Shown here in pieces: positions 1 to 11,439 of a DNA stretch of 64,000 nucleotides (position 1 is the first letter of the stretch; the number at the start of each line of letters is the position of its first letter). This DNA comes from Chelydra serpentina (taxonomy: Eukaryota; Chordata; Testudines; Chelydridae), in contig JBAIAC010000004.1 in NCBI GenBank assembly GCA_037349315.1, positions 40,117,001-40,181,000 on the forward strand. The letters run 5' to 3'. Both the position numbers and the translations under genes were made by a program. The notes under the pieces are model-generated. The model was not told the DNA's origin and searched no databases. It worked only from the letters and a program-made list of their open reading frames with translations.

Positions 1-1014
1 TGAGCTATTTATTTTGTGTGATTTCCACTTGTGTTGATCTCTGTGCAGTGGGGCATGGTTTAAAGCTTCAAGAGGCCCTGGGATGCCTATTTTGTTTTTA
101 ATGTAGAAAACGAAGGACATTGAAGGCTGCACTTACACTGGAAAACCCTACTGTGTTTGATAGTTGAATCAAACATATCTGCCATTACCTCCCACAGTCA
201 ATTCAGGTGCCTGCAGCTCCAGAGAATGCTTGAAATGATCTATTCCATGTGCTTTTGATCAGAGCCATGGCTCCCCAGTTCATGCATGCAAGGAGCGCTC
301 ATCTGCTGCACAAGAGACTGGCAGAGGTGAAGGAGGGATAAAGGAGCTGGTGCTTGGTTGCTGAGCAACCTAATGATACTGGAGTCAACTCAAGCAAGAA
401 GCATGCAAAAAGAAGCAGAGTGATTGAAAAGAGGAACAGCAGAAAGTGGGATTGAAACACAGGCAGAAAAGGTGAAGACAATAGAGAAAACAGGGCTATA
501 TCCACAAAGACATGTTGATATTGCAGAGTCTTGAATTAGGCACCCGGGCTCTCAATACAATACATGGGGAGAGTCAGGCACTTAAGAATGGAATCCACAG
601 AAACCAACACATTGAATGGGGAGTTAACTAAACTAGCCAGTAGGAAACACTGAGAAGAGGGGTGGGGCGTATCCGCTATCCCTGAAAAGCAGTTAGATGC
701 CCCTATCTTCACTCAGGATTCACAGCTGTGAACATACTTCTGGAATTAAGTTCCTAAAACAGACTAGCTCTTTCTCACATCAAAACAGAGAGAGACCCAG
801 CCATTATAGCCAGTAATCCAGATTGCTGTACTCAGCTGGGATACAGGAGAACTGTTTTCAAATCCCTACAGTGCTTGGTTCAAAGCAGGGACTGGAATTT
901 AGGCCTACTATATCCCAGGTGTGGGCTCTACCCACAGTCTGCAGAGTATTCTGGTTAAGACTGTCTCAATCTCTACTGTTGAAGCTATTCCACTTTGTAT
1001 TAAATATTCATTGG
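1..1014. other. No gene recognised
   Basis: I see no coding exon, RNA gene or transposon end here. The open frames are short, AT-rich and without recognisable domains. In human the neighbour beyond the 3' end of SKA3 is SAP18, but no SAP18 exon is visible in this stretch. Confidence 0.5.
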
Positions 1015-1027
1015 GAGCGGGTGCTAG

Positions 1028-1066
1028 CGAGAGAGAGAGAGATTCTCTCTCTCTCTCTCTCTCTCA
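1028..1066. repeat. GA/TC simple repeat forming a hairpin
   Basis: A run of GA dinucleotides passes directly into a run of TC dinucleotides, so the two halves are mutually complementary and could fold into a perfect hairpin or an H-DNA structure. No coding role is seen. Confidence 0.9.
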
Positions 1067-1199
1067 GTGAGAGGGGCAGTCACTTGGCATGGGGGAGAAT
1101 TAGGTTCAAGTACCTGCTCCAATGAATAATCCCATTCTACAAATGTATTTCAGAATGTTGAATATGGTGCTATATGGCTATTACTCAACATAGACAAGA

Positions 1200-1720
1200 A
1201 TGAACCAAACTTTAGTCTGTGGACTGTAATACAAGAGGGCCAGAGAGCAGTAGGAGAGTGGCAGAGGGGAAATATATAAGCCCTAGGCTAATTAAGGTGT
1301 GGTTCCCTGTATACTAGGGAGGATGGCTACAGGTTAATTGGAGCACCTGTAGTCATTAAGGCCCTGTCAGGAACTTAATAAATCCCCCTGCTTCAGGCAG
1401 TCAGGGAGAAGAAGAAAGGAGAGAGAAGTGAAGCTTGGTGGTGTGATTTGGAAGACTAGTGAACTGAAATAAGGGAGACCCTGCCCCAGCATCTAAGGAC
1501 CGCAGGTACCCCACTCGAGGGGGAAGAGGATAAGAACCAGCAGGGTCTGAGAGGGGCTGGGACTCAGTGTAAGGAGGAAACCCAGACCCCTCCCCTGCTT
1601 CCCTCCTTTACCACCTTCCTGGACCACTAGCAGGACCCTTGGCACCCCAAGAGCAGGGGCAAGGGGTGGTATCTTAGCTCCCCCCCATTAAGAAAAGCAC
1701 AGGACCCACCATACTAACAT
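1200..1720 (+). repeat. Possible solo LTR or LTR-like repeat
   Basis: The segment has a TATA-like box (TATATAAG at 1273-1280) followed about 100 bases later by an AATAAA signal (1377-1382), then a GA-rich and C-rich tail. That order (promoter, short transcribed region, polyadenylation signal) resembles an LTR. I did not find clear TG...CA ends or a target duplication, so it could equally be another interspersed repeat. No gag or pol reading frames flank it. Confidence 0.3.
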
Positions 1721-2221
1721 TAGCTATCTTGTTACAGGACTCGCTATAGTTCTACTGTCCTCCTTCCCATAATAAGGCCCAACAAAGTTTCCTCGTGAAC
1801 TGTTTCCCCCAGTTATAAAAATGCATTTAGGATTCTCATTTCAGTCCCCCAGATGTGGTGGTGTCATCTTCCAAGGTCTCCCTGCCCCAAACTAGGATTT
1901 GACTCTACCCATTCTGGATGGAATAGAAATGTTCCAGAGTGAAGTACTATGGGGATTAGACCAGTAGGGAAGTGTACAGTGGAAGGTGGGAAGGGAGTTT
2001 GTGTGAAAGACTCTGCTATTGAGAGAGTACTGGAGCAAACTCACAAATGGGAAGCAAATGAGTTCCCTGCAAGGTTCTGAACGAGTGGAGGGGGGGAGCA
2101 TAGGGGCTGCTAGTGGAAGAGGCATGATTGATTAAATGGGCTGTCAGAGTAGCCAGCACAGGAATCCTGGAGTTGGCCATAGCTTAAATCAGGAATATTT
2201 CAGAACAAAAGTTGGACTGAT

Positions 2222-2335
2222 TTGCTGCATGGTCTTGACCAAGTCACAGCCTTTAACCTCAATCTTCCAATGGGAACATGGGAGATCATGACAGGAGTGG
2301 GGTGAAGTTTAGTGTTTGCACAGCACTTTGAAAAG
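2222..2335 (+). repeat. Degraded MIR-like (CORE) SINE fragment
   Basis: The segment follows the order of the MIR core: a motif resembling 'gaccttgggcaagtcac', then 'ttaacct', 'caatctt', 'aatggg' and finally 'cacagcactttg'. Many substitutions are present, consistent with an old copy. The tRNA-like head is not recognisable. Confidence 0.5.
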
Positions 2336-3270
2336 ACCACATAAATATTAACATATTCAAAATATGCCTGTAGGGAGAAGATACTAACACCTTGTCATAT
2401 GAATTAATGCTCATACTAAAGCTGTCAATTACACCTACCACAAGGTCAGTTTAAAGCCAGTCTGAATTGCACACCCACACTTCTATAGCATGTAGTAAAG
2501 TGCTATGCCTGCTACCCATTCACTGCTAATAAAGAAGATGTGGGGGAAAAAAAACTGTATGTACCATTTTGATAGAGAAAATGAGAAATCCCAAAGAGTA
2601 ATGTAGAAAACTCTTGGTGGGATTTGGACTTCTACAGAAAATGTATTGTATTACACCAAGGGGATTAGGAGTCAATGGAAAGTCTTTTGTGGAGGGGTGT
2701 GTGTGTGTGTTAGAATTATCCTCTTTTGCCCTCTGCCCCCCAGGCTCTTCAGGTGGTGAAAACAGCAATTGGGAACAATTTACACTCATGCTAATTGATA
2801 ATTAAAGGTCTGTCACCCAAGCACACTTTTTTGTCTACATGTCAACTGGTGCAGGATTTTAACATCTTGCCTGCAGCAACTCTGAGGTCCTAAGACCTTG
2901 GCATTTTGGATGGAATAAGATGAACAGGGTACTCCACGTGCTTGAGATATATCTTTAAAGCTTTAGGAAAGCCTATTTATGCCACAACCTTCCAAAGGGG
3001 TATTAAGGATTGGAACGAAAATATGGCAGAATTCTCTCTGAAGAATTGGGGAAAGCAGAACTTACATTGGGCAGATTTCTGAAGCTATAAGAATAACTTT
3101 TTCCTTATGACAGAAGCAATGTGGTTCTTGTATCGATAAAAGAACTAATGCCAAAACAATGGTGACTAGAAAGGCCAGCAACAGGTTTGTCTAATCTGTC
3201 ATTCTGGTTAATCTTAGCATTTGATGATCCTCACATGGAGAGTCCAGTGTGCCTACTTACAGAATGTGAC
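2336..3270. other. No gene recognised
   Basis: This is intergenic sequence with a short GT microsatellite near 2698-2710. I see no exon or transposon end before the Harbinger element that starts at 3274. Confidence 0.5.
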
Positions 3271-3651
3271 TAAGGGTATGTCTACACTACGATACTAGTT
3301 CGATTTCTGTAAAACCGAACTTGTGAACCTGATATTTCCAGGTCGATTGTTCGAATCCACACCAGGGATCTTTATTCGAATTTCCGAGTCCACAGTACGG
3401 GGGCAAGCGTCGACATTGCAAGCGGTGCACTGTGGGTAGCTATCCCACAGTTCCCGCAGTCCCCCCTGCCCACTGGAATTCTGGGTGTAGCCCCCAGTGC
3501 CTTGTGGGAACGAAATTGTGTCAAGGGTCGGTATACGTAAATTTCGTCACTCGACCCACACTTCCGCCTTCCCTACGTGAAAGCGCCGGCGGGGAATGAA
3601 TTCGCGCCCTTTTCCTGTGGCTGATAGCTCGGACGCCACAGGACAGTGAGC

Positions 3652-4962
3652 ATGGAGCCTTCCGCGATTATCGCTGATGTTCTGTCCGTAGCCAACACCT
3701 CGCGCCTTATAGCGCACCTTTTCCAGACTCAGATGCAGAGAAATCGGGAGAGGAGACAACGTAAGCTCCGGGAGTACTTGAACTCTGAGAGGGGCATGGA
3801 TCTCTTGCAAAGCGCTGGACCCCGGCCCCTAGACATCATGGTGGCAATGGGTCATGTTGATCCCGTGGAACGGCGATGCTGGGCAAGGGAAACAAGCACT
3901 GACTGGTGGGACCGCATAGTGCTGCAGGTCTGGGATGAGTCCCAGTGGCTGAGAAACTTTCGGATGCGTAAGTGCACTTTTATGGAACTCTGTGAGTTGC
4001 TATCCCCTGCCCTGAAGCGCCAGGACACCCGGATGCGAGCTGCCCTCACTATCCAGAAGCGAGTGGCCATAGCCCTGTGGAAGCTTGCAACCCCTGACAG
4101 CTCCGGTCAGCCCTGTGGAAGCTTGCAACCCCGGTCAGTAGCGAACCAATTTGGAGTGGGCAAGTCTACCGTGGGGGTTGCTGTGATGCAGGTAGCCCGT
4201 GCAATCGTTGACCTGCTGCTCCACAAAGTAGTGACCCTGGGAGACGTGCAGGCGATCATAGATGGCTTCGCTGCAATGGGATTCCCAAACTGCGGTGGGG
4301 CCATAGATGGGACACACATCCCTATCCTGGGACTGGAGCACCAGGGCGGCCAGTATATTAACCGAAAGGGCTATTTTTCTATGGTTCTGCAAGCATTAGT
4401 GGACCACAAAGGACGTTTTACAAACATCAATGTTGGGTGGCCAGGAAAGGTTCATGATGCTCGTGTTTTCAAAAACTCTGGTCTGTTTAGACGGCTGCAA
4501 CAGGGGGTTTATTTCCCCGACCACAAAATCACTGTTGGGGATGTGGAGATGCCAACAGTGATCCTGGGGGACCCTGCCTACCCGCTAATGCCATGGCTCA
4601 TGAAGCCATACATGGGAGCCCTGGACACTGAAAAGGAGCTCTTTAATTACCGCCTGAGCAAGTGCAGAATGGTGGTGGAGTGTGCCTTTGGCCGTCTCAA
4701 AGCAAGATGGCGAAGCTTGCTTACTCGCTCCGACCTCAGCCCTAAAAATATCCCCATTGTGATTGCAGCGTGCTGTGTGCTCCACAATCTCTGTGAGATC
4801 AAGGGGGAGACATTTATGCAGGGCTGGGAGGTTGAGGCAAATCGCCTGTCAGCAGATTACGCCCAGCCAGACACCAGGGCCATTCGAAGATCACAGCGGG
4901 AGACGGTGCGCATCCAGGACGCTTTGAAAGCTCGCTTCCAGACAGAGCGTGGTAACGAGTGA
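3652..4962 (+). CDS. Harbinger (HARBI1-like, DDE_Tnp_4) transposase
   Basis: This is the DDE nuclease that would cut and paste the surrounding Harbinger element, acting in the nucleus with the element's Myb/SANT partner. The frame is open for 436 codons from ATG at 3652; copy B begins at the same MEPS residues, which supports this start rather than the GTG two codons upstream. An N-terminal helical region is followed by a helix-turn-helix-like segment (SVANQFGVGKSTVG). The catalytic core shows D219 in AIDGTHI, a conserved D269 in VHDARVF, D307 in LGDPAYP and E343 in VECAFGRLK. Between KLATPDS and RSVANQF there is a net 27-base in-frame insertion, made by a local tandem duplication, that copy B lacks; it sits just before the helix-turn-helix and may impair DNA binding. 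No stop or frameshift is seen. It is a transposon gene and not a host HARBI1 orthologue, because it lies inside paired inverted ends. Confidence 0.9.
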   Translation: MEPSAIIADVLSVANTSRLIAHLFQTQMQRNRERRQRKLREYLNSERGMDLLQSAGPRPLDIMVAMGHVDPVERRCWARETSTDWWDRIVLQVWDESQWLRNFRMRKCTFMELCELLSPALKRQDTRMRAALTIQKRVAIALWKLATPDSSGQPCGSLQPRSVANQFGVGKSTVGVAVMQVARAIVDLLLHKVVTLGDVQAIIDGFAAMGFPNCGGAIDGTHIPILGLEHQGGQYINRKGYFSMVLQALVDHKGRFTNINVGWPGKVHDARVFKNSGLFRRLQQGVYFPDHKITVGDVEMPTVILGDPAYPLMPWLMKPYMGALDTEKELFNYRLSKCRMVVECAFGRLKARWRSLLTRSDLSPKNIPIVIAACCVLHNLCEIKGETFMQGWEVEANRLSADYAQPDTRAIRRSQRETVRIQDALKARFQTERGNE

Positions 4963-5732
4963 CTGCTACACTTCCGTAAACAGATACTGAACCTTCCCCT
5001 GTTCCTTTACACAGGTCCCGTTGCCCATCCTCCCATTACCAACCCCCTTCCCCCTCCTTGGATCAACGCTGTAAAGTCACAATAAAGGAAAGATTTTTTT
5101 GTTTGAACCATTTCCTGTACTGGTTATTGGGTTATGATTATCACCGTGGAGGCATACGGCGGTTGGGGAGCGGTTTGGTTGTGGGACACTTCCCTTTAAA
5201 GGGGAAGCTCATGGTCCTGCCCAAAGAGCAGTCCCAAGTGCTGTACCGCTTGGTTAAAGGGACCATTAACCTCTCCTAATCCCATGTGTGTGTGGTGGTG
5301 TCTACGTGCCTTTTCCGTATTGACTATCGGCTACGGATCCCCCGGTGCATTGATCTATCCAGCAGGCTACTGCCAGCCGCCAAAGATCAGCGGCCACCCT
5401 CCCCAAACAGACAGTGAACCGCCCAACCCCCAACCCCACGTTTAGAACCTAGAAACCTACACACAGAAGGAAAGGTGTGCTTAATGCATGCAATTTTTAT
5501 TGTGCTTGTCACTTCATCAGTTACCCTGTCTGCACCCTCGTTTGTGCTCCCATTCTCTGCACTTACAAACCATGTTAACCACTACCCAGAGATACAAACG
5601 GTCCCATTTAAAACACTCAGGGAAACATCGGCGAACCAAAAAACCAGTTTTATTTAACAGAACATTAACTTAACATAGCACCTGGGGAGGGAGGTTCTCA
5701 GGGGTGCGGCTGGAGGGAGAGGAGGGAAAAAT
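4963..5732. other. Harbinger internal non-coding segment
   Basis: This stretch between the transposase stop and the converging remnant of the second gene has no further reading frame I can support. It contains an AATAAA polyadenylation signal for the transposase (near 5081) and a tail-to-tail arrangement of the two element genes. Confidence 0.6.
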
Positions 5733-6214
5733 CTACGGTTTTGGGAATGACAGCCTTCTGCTACTGCAGCGGTCTGCAGGGGTGGATTGAGTATTTCCAC
5801 GCACCCTGGCTCCCCTTGTCCTAGTGACTTTTGGGGAGGAAGCCACTGGACTTGGTGGCGGGGGATGGCGGCTTGAAAGAACATACAGAGGTGCTCTTTC
5901 CTCATGTCTCCTGTCCTGGAGAACATCCACTAGGCGCCGGAGCGTGTCTGTTTGCTCCCTCATTATTCCCAGCATTGTTTGGGTCGCCTGCTGATCCTCC
6001 TGCCGCCACCTGTCCTCGCGCGCTTCAGCCCTCTGCTCCCGTTCCCTGGCTGCTCGCTCGTACCGTGCGAAGTCCTCTCTGCGCTGTGCCGCCTCCCTCT
6101 GTGACAACAGCATTAATTCCGAGAACATGTCGTCCCTGGTTCTCTTTTTGCGCCGCCTTATCTGGACTAGGCCATGGGAGGGAGAAGCACGGGTAGGGCG
6201 GGAGACACTCACAG
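5733..6214 (-). pseudogene. Myb/SANT-like Harbinger accessory gene, exon 2 remnant
   Basis: This is the second exon of the Harbinger DNA-binding partner. A splice acceptor (minus strand, ending at 6215) precedes a frame that begins SVSRPTRASPSHG and contains an arginine/glutamate-rich coiled coil (roughly RREDFARYERAAREREQRAE) ending near RRLSFPKP. It aligns with the exon beginning at 45,347 in copy B. The first exon, which carries the Myb/SANT fold and the start codon, is missing: sequence matching copy B on either side of that exon is fused near 7,175. The gene cannot make its DNA-binding domain and is therefore a remnant. Confidence 0.8.
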
Positions 6215-6584
6215 CTGTGGGATAAATGAAAGGGAGTGAATTCCTCAGAAAGATACTTTTTCAAGAACAATGACCATACTCTTTCACCGTGAATAGGACC
6301 AAACACAGTGCCTATCACATGTAAACGTACTACAAAGTCAAATACTATGCCTTAAGGCTGAGTGGATGTCTGGGGTCCCGGTATACGGATCCCAGAAGCC
6401 TTGCCGTACACAGAAAATCACCTCTCCGAAAACCATGGTAAGGTGATGACTTAGGACTGCTGAGAGATTGCTTCACAGCAGTGCTCTACTCCCATGTCTC
6501 CCTCAGTGTTCCTGGCGGCGGGCAGTAACTGCTGCTGGCCAAACCGATAATCTACGGCGGCTGTCCTAAACCACCCCCAGTCCG

Positions 6585-6960
6585 CGTTGCCGCTCCAGGG
6601 AACCAAAAATGCCCGCGAACCGCTCAGCATGAACGGCTCGCCTATCCTCCCCCCCCCCCCTCCGCGTTGCCGCTCCAGGGAACCAAAAATGCCCGCGAAC
6701 CGCTCAGCATGAACGGCTCGCCTATCCTCCCCCCCCCTCCGTGTGGCTGCTCCAGGGAACCAAAAATGCCCGCGAACCACTCAGCATGAACGGCTCGGCC
6801 ACCCTTCCCCCCTTCCGCGTGGCCGCCCCAGGGAACCAAAAATGCCCGCGAACCGCTCAGCATGAACGGCTAGACCACCCTTCCCCCCACTCCGCGTGGC
6901 CGCCCCAGGGAACCAAAAATGCCCGCGAACCGCTCAGCATGAACGGGTCGCCTACCCTAT
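6585..6960. repeat. Minisatellite inside Harbinger copy A (five units of 76-80 bp)
   Basis: Five units share a core beginning aaccaaaaatgcccgcgaac, starting at 6601, 6681, 6758, 6834 and 6911. Units are separated by C-runs of varying length. Copy B has no comparable array, so it expanded in this copy after the two diverged. It lies in what was the intron of the element's second gene. Confidence 0.95.
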
Positions 6961-7642
6961 CCCCGGTTTAGCGTGGCCGGTCCCCGGGACTGTCCCTACC
7001 CGCGCACCGATACGTAGTACTGGTTTTGCTCCCGACTCCCTACCACCACGTGTTAACGTAAACAGCCGGGTGTCTGTCTTTAAGGGGAAAAGGAAGCATT
7101 CACTATACTAATTATACCACTCATTCAAACCAGGACCCCATGACTGATATCACTCTGATGAGGATTACCAAAACCTCACGATCACTCCATGTTGGAGCTC
7201 TCTTTCTATTCAGTGATGGCATCGAAACCACCGCTGTAGAGCTCTGCATCGTTGCCAGTGCTGCTGAGCTCGCCACGATGTCCAAAGAGGAAATGGGATT
7301 CAAAATGGCCACACAGGAAAAGGGATTCAAATTTTCGCGGAGATTTCTCTGAGTGGCAGGTCAGAGCATCCGAGTACAGAATACTGCCCTGAGCGTCCAC
7401 TGAGTGGTGCACTGTGGGATAGCTCCCGGAGCTATTTGCGTCGAATTCCGTCCACAGTACCTCGCTTTCGACATGCCCATTTCGAATTTGGCGCTACTCC
7501 CCTCGTCAGGGTGGAGTACCGAAATCGATTCAAAGAGCCCTTAATGTCAAAATAAACTGCTTCCTAATGTGGACGGGTGAGGGATTAAATCGAGTTAACG
7601 CTGCTAAATTCGACATAAAGTCCTAGTGTAGACCTGGCCTAA

Positions 7643-9220
7643 GGCTGGTACCCATGTTTTCTATGGTTCTATGGACGCCAATCAACTATTCTGGATAAAT
7701 TCTAGTGTAGCTGAAATCACCATAACTTTGCCGTTATTATAATCTATATTTTAGTAGCATCTAGAAGTTAGGGATGCATTGTGCTGGGCACTGCAAAAAC
7801 AGAGTTAGCCCCTGTGTCAAAAAGCTTTCTGAATCCTCTTGCATCAGAAACCATGAACAGTGAGCAAAATTTCCTTGTTGAGTTCTGTCTGGATACCAAA
7901 ATGGATCAGACATGAATGGAGAGTCCTTGTTGAAGTACACTTCTCTTCCAGTGCCCAGGCTGTTAACTGTAGATGTTCCCAGTCAGAATGAGGGAGTCCC
8001 TGCCTCATGAGGTCTGGTCCTTTCTGCAGATGCAACATTGGTGCTTGGCTGTCTAAGAGGTTCCAAGTGCCTTTTGAGTGACCACAGGAGTAGAAAGGGA
8101 TTTCAACTTTTCTGTAACCTTTTATGTGAGCTATTTTGATAGGCAGCAAATTCTTTTCTGCCCAAGGCATTACTTTCATTGCTGTAGAGAAGCCTTTACC
8201 TCTGGCTTCCCCGATATTGGTTTCTTGCACGTTCTTTTGAAGCAGCTGGAACTGACTACTGTCTTAGACAGGATATTGGACTCAATGAACTCCTGGTCTG
8301 ATTCCATGTGGCCAGGTTTGTGCTTTTTTTTTTTTTTTTTTTTTTTTAAATGCAGACTCGCCCCTGATGGAACTGTCAGAGTGAACTAAAAAGATGTGTA
8401 CTCTGAGATTTTTGGAAGTTTGTCTTCCAGGTATGTTTCCACCCTGTGAGACTTGCTTCCATAGTGACTATACAAGGGTCTTGAATGAAAATTGGGTTGG
8501 CTTTCAGCATGTTGTTTGCACTTACCTCCCCACAAAGGGACATTCTGATATGATCTGAAAGACACCTAATTTCATATTGCATCGGGTGAGTAATGCCATG
8601 TGGTCAGAAGGAATTTCTATAGGTATATTTTGAGAAAACCACTTGGGATGACATGATGCATGACAATATCAATTTGAAATAGTTGGCTATGGAGGACCAC
8701 TACCAGGAAATGTCTGATGTAATGAAGTTTTGGATACTGGCAAATCTTTACCATGGTGATAAAATTATGGCCAGAGTCGTGTCTGTTTTTAACCCTGGGT
8801 GAGTAATTCTCTGCACGGTGTTCATGTCACATTTTGGGGTGCAATCCAGACCAGTAAGGGATTGTGTCACTGCCTGCCCTGTAATCCTGGGTGCCTTAAA
8901 TGTTCTGCTGCTGCAGCTCACAGCCCAGACATGAACAGCCAGCAGACAAGTATGTGTATGTTGAGTGTTTGTGGACTGTGCAGCCTTGATTCAGCACTTC
9001 TGACCCCAGCAGCCTGCCACAACACAGCAGCCCCACCGAGTAACAGCTTTGGTTACGCTTGGCAAGATGGCCCCAACACACTTCAGGGCAGATGGTTTGG
9101 GGGAAATTGGGGACTGGAAGTGTCCAGCCTTCTCCAGGACCACTCAGAGAAATAAGGTTTGTTTGCTCCTTTAACGAGGCAATATCCAGCAGCTTGCCAC
9201 ATTAACGAGTTAAGAGGAAA
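7643..9220. other. Intergenic, no gene recognised
   Basis: This holds a poly-T run (about 8323-8347) and, near 7759-7825, a short segment reading 'cattgtgctgggcactgc' that also occurs in similar form near 22,990. That is probably an old interspersed repeat fragment. No exon with supported splice sites was found. Confidence 0.5.
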
Positions 9221-10262
9221 TTACTCACCTTGCGCAGTAACGATGGTTCTTCGAGATGGGTGCTCCACTTTGGGTGTCTGTGTGCCCCTGCACCGCTAAT
9301 TGGAGATTTTTGGTAGCACTGTCCCATTGAGCTGACGCATGCTCTGTGCTGCTCTTCTAGAGATGGTACGGTAACTGTCCCCTCTCGGTGTTGTAAGAGC
9401 AGAGAAGCAGAGCTCACAGCAGGAAGCCCCTTCTCAGAACCTCACATCTGTGGTGCTGAGGTGTCGGTGCAGAGAGCAGAGCTCACAGCAGGAAGCCCCT
9501 TCTCAGGTTTCTGCTTCTGAGCCGAACCATGCGGCAGCTGAGCTCACAGCAGGGGGTTCCTCTGCTGTTATTGTCCTACCGAGGTGGCCACTCTGGGGAG
9601 TCTCGCTGGCTGGCCAGCTACTCGGGGACGGAGATGGCCGCACTGGGGAACATCCCTCTGGCTGGCCAGTTGCTTGGGTATGGTGCAGCTCTCCCAGGCA
9701 CAGTGAGTGTCTGGCCATTACAGGAACCGACTCCTGGCAGGAGAGGCACTGCTTGGAGGAGAGCGAGCCAGGCAAGCCCCTGGGCAGGGGGTTTCTCATC
9801 CTCTATCAGGGAGGAATGCAGAACTTTTTTTTTTTTAAACTGAAAAAGAAAATAATTGAGTCTATTGGATGCCGGGGGGGGGGGCGGGGGGGGGCAGGAA
9901 ACTGAAGTTCTTTTCTTTTCTCTCTCTACTTCTATTCTTTTTTTTTTTTTAAAAAAACCAAAGACACATTAGCCTAATTACATTTAAGGAGAACAAAGGT
10001 AACAAAACAAACACTACTTATGCTAATGACACAGATAAGGAAGGGATGACTGCTCGTTCCGTCAGAGGCCAAAGGCGGTAGAGAAGGAAGTGAGAGGGGT
10101 TCGCCAGTGCAGTACTAAATAGGCTCGAGGCAGACCACCAGGGCGGGAGAGCACATGCATATGCTCAATGGGACACTGCTACCAAAAATCTCCGATTAGA
10201 GGTGCAGGGGCACACAGACACCTAAAGTAGAACACCCATAGGGACAGTACTCGAAGAACAAT
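9221..10262. mobile_element. DIRS-like non-autonomous element with inverted ends
   Basis: The left end reads ttactcacc...ggttcttcgaga and the right end ...tactcgaagaac, in inverted orientation. About 90 bases inside each end are complementary (left 9246-9340, right 10,163-10,260), sharing gtgtctgtgtgcccctgcac on one side. The outer motifs match the ends of the full DIRS1 at 27,071-33,448 in character (ttactcacc, ttcttcgaga). The interior of about 0.85 kb has no RT or recombinase frame. It contains short direct duplications (cagagctcacagcaggaagc twice, at about 9404 and 9479) and a G-run near 9874-9893. I interpret it as a deleted or non-autonomous DIRS derivative. Confidence 0.7.
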
Positions 10263-10580
10263 TGCTTCAATTCAAAAACAGCACTGAATTGGTTTAGATT
10301 AAAATAAAACAAGTTTATTAACAGGACACAGATTAAGTGATGCTGAGTAAAAGAAATAAAGGTAGAGATGGTTACAAGTAAATAAAAAGTGAAAACACAT
10401 CTAAAAGTCTACAACATTATCTAGCAAGGCACAGTGTTGTTTAAAATGGTTTCATTCACCAATTATTTGTGGTCCGGCCATGGCTGGTTCTCTCTTAGTT
10501 AGGACTGTCCATAGAAGTACGAGGTGCTGGCTTCCAGTGTCGTCTTAAGAGAAAGATGGAGTCTCTCTCTGTCCTTTATA
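10263..10580. other. Probable old interspersed repeat, unclassified
   Basis: The sequence is A-rich with several AATAAA-like runs and no reading frame. It reads like a turtle interspersed repeat that I cannot assign to a family. It appears to continue on the other side of the Tigger insertion at 10,581-11,151. Confidence 0.35.
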
Positions 10581-11151
10581 CAGTAAAAGCTGTGTTATCT
10601 GGCACTTTATCAACCAGAAAGCTCTATTAACTAGCATTTCTGATATCTCCCAATACAAATCTTCAATCTAGTAACCGGGAGCAGTATACTGCCCAGGACA
10701 TTATCCAATTGCACTTTCTGCACTCTACTTTTATGCAAAGAGGCAGAAGACAAGTAAGCAAGCGATCAGGGATTTATTTTAAAAAGCAGCTTCCAGGGTA
10801 TGTCATTGGGCTGAATCTGTAACGACTATCTCCTACACCTTCTACATTTACAATAATTGATGTTGATAATGATGACTCTGAGGCACTGCAAGATCCTGAA
10901 GTGCCTTCTGAATCATCAAAGATTAAATTATGTTCAGTATAGTTTGTGTTGTGTATTTTTAGTAATCTTGGAGTATGCCATGCACTGCCCAAGGTGACAT
11001 GTAGTGTCATAAGATAACCTACTGTATAGAAAACTTTACCTGTCTACACCTAAGTGCTTCAAGAAACCAACCACTCTGCTCTTAGTTAACTGGAATTTTT
11101 GACTAACCCACACCTCCCATTCCAACATGCTCGATAACAAAGCTTTTACTG
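10581..11151. mobile_element. Tigger/pogo-like DNA transposon remnant (internally deleted)
   Basis: It starts CAGTAAAAGCTGTGTTATC and ends with the complement of CAGTAAAAGCTTTGTTATC, and is flanked by TA dinucleotides at 10,579-10,580 and 11,152-11,153. Both are hallmarks of Tc1/mariner-pogo elements. The interior of 571 bases contains a short minus-strand frame (10,774-11,010) rich in serine and acidic residues, which may be the C-terminal part of a Tigger-type transposase. The catalytic domain is absent. Confidence 0.8.
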
Positions 11152-11439
11152 TATTTCCAGTGAATTATCTTTATTCTCAAAATTAGGAAGGCCTCCTGGG
11201 GATTGTCTCCTGTGTCTCTCTAGGGTGCAGGAGCAATATGAACTGTCTCTTGAATTCAGGCTCAAACAACCCTTGCTGGTTTACTTGATAGCTAATATGT
11301 AAATTGAGGTAAACCCATGTTCCTTTGTCTAGGGCAGAGCTGTTCGTTGCCTAGGCTAGGCTGTCTTTTTACACGTTCTAGTAACGTTATACTGAGGGAA
11401 TTCATAACGTCACATATAACACTAACACATGCATTAGTT

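Larger units (their letters stand above)
3274..7639 (+). mobile_element. PIF/Harbinger DNA transposon, copy A (complete ends)
   Basis: The element is flanked by TAA target duplications (3271-3273 and 7640-7642), the size and sequence typical of PIF/Harbinger. The left end starts GGGTATGTCTACACTACGA; the right end, read inward on the minus strand, starts GGCCAGGTCTACACTAGGA, giving imperfect inverted ends. It carries a transposase on the plus strand and the remains of the Myb/SANT-like second gene on the minus strand. Compared with copy B (43,428-48,247, inverted), copy A has lost about 0.9 kb containing the first exon of the second gene and has gained a five-unit tandem array. It lies downstream of the 3' end of SKA3. 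Confidence 0.93.

Noticed and set aside
6585..6960. CRISPR-like array
   Set aside because: Units abut without unique spacers, lie in a eukaryotic transposon and vary in C-run length; it is a minisatellite.
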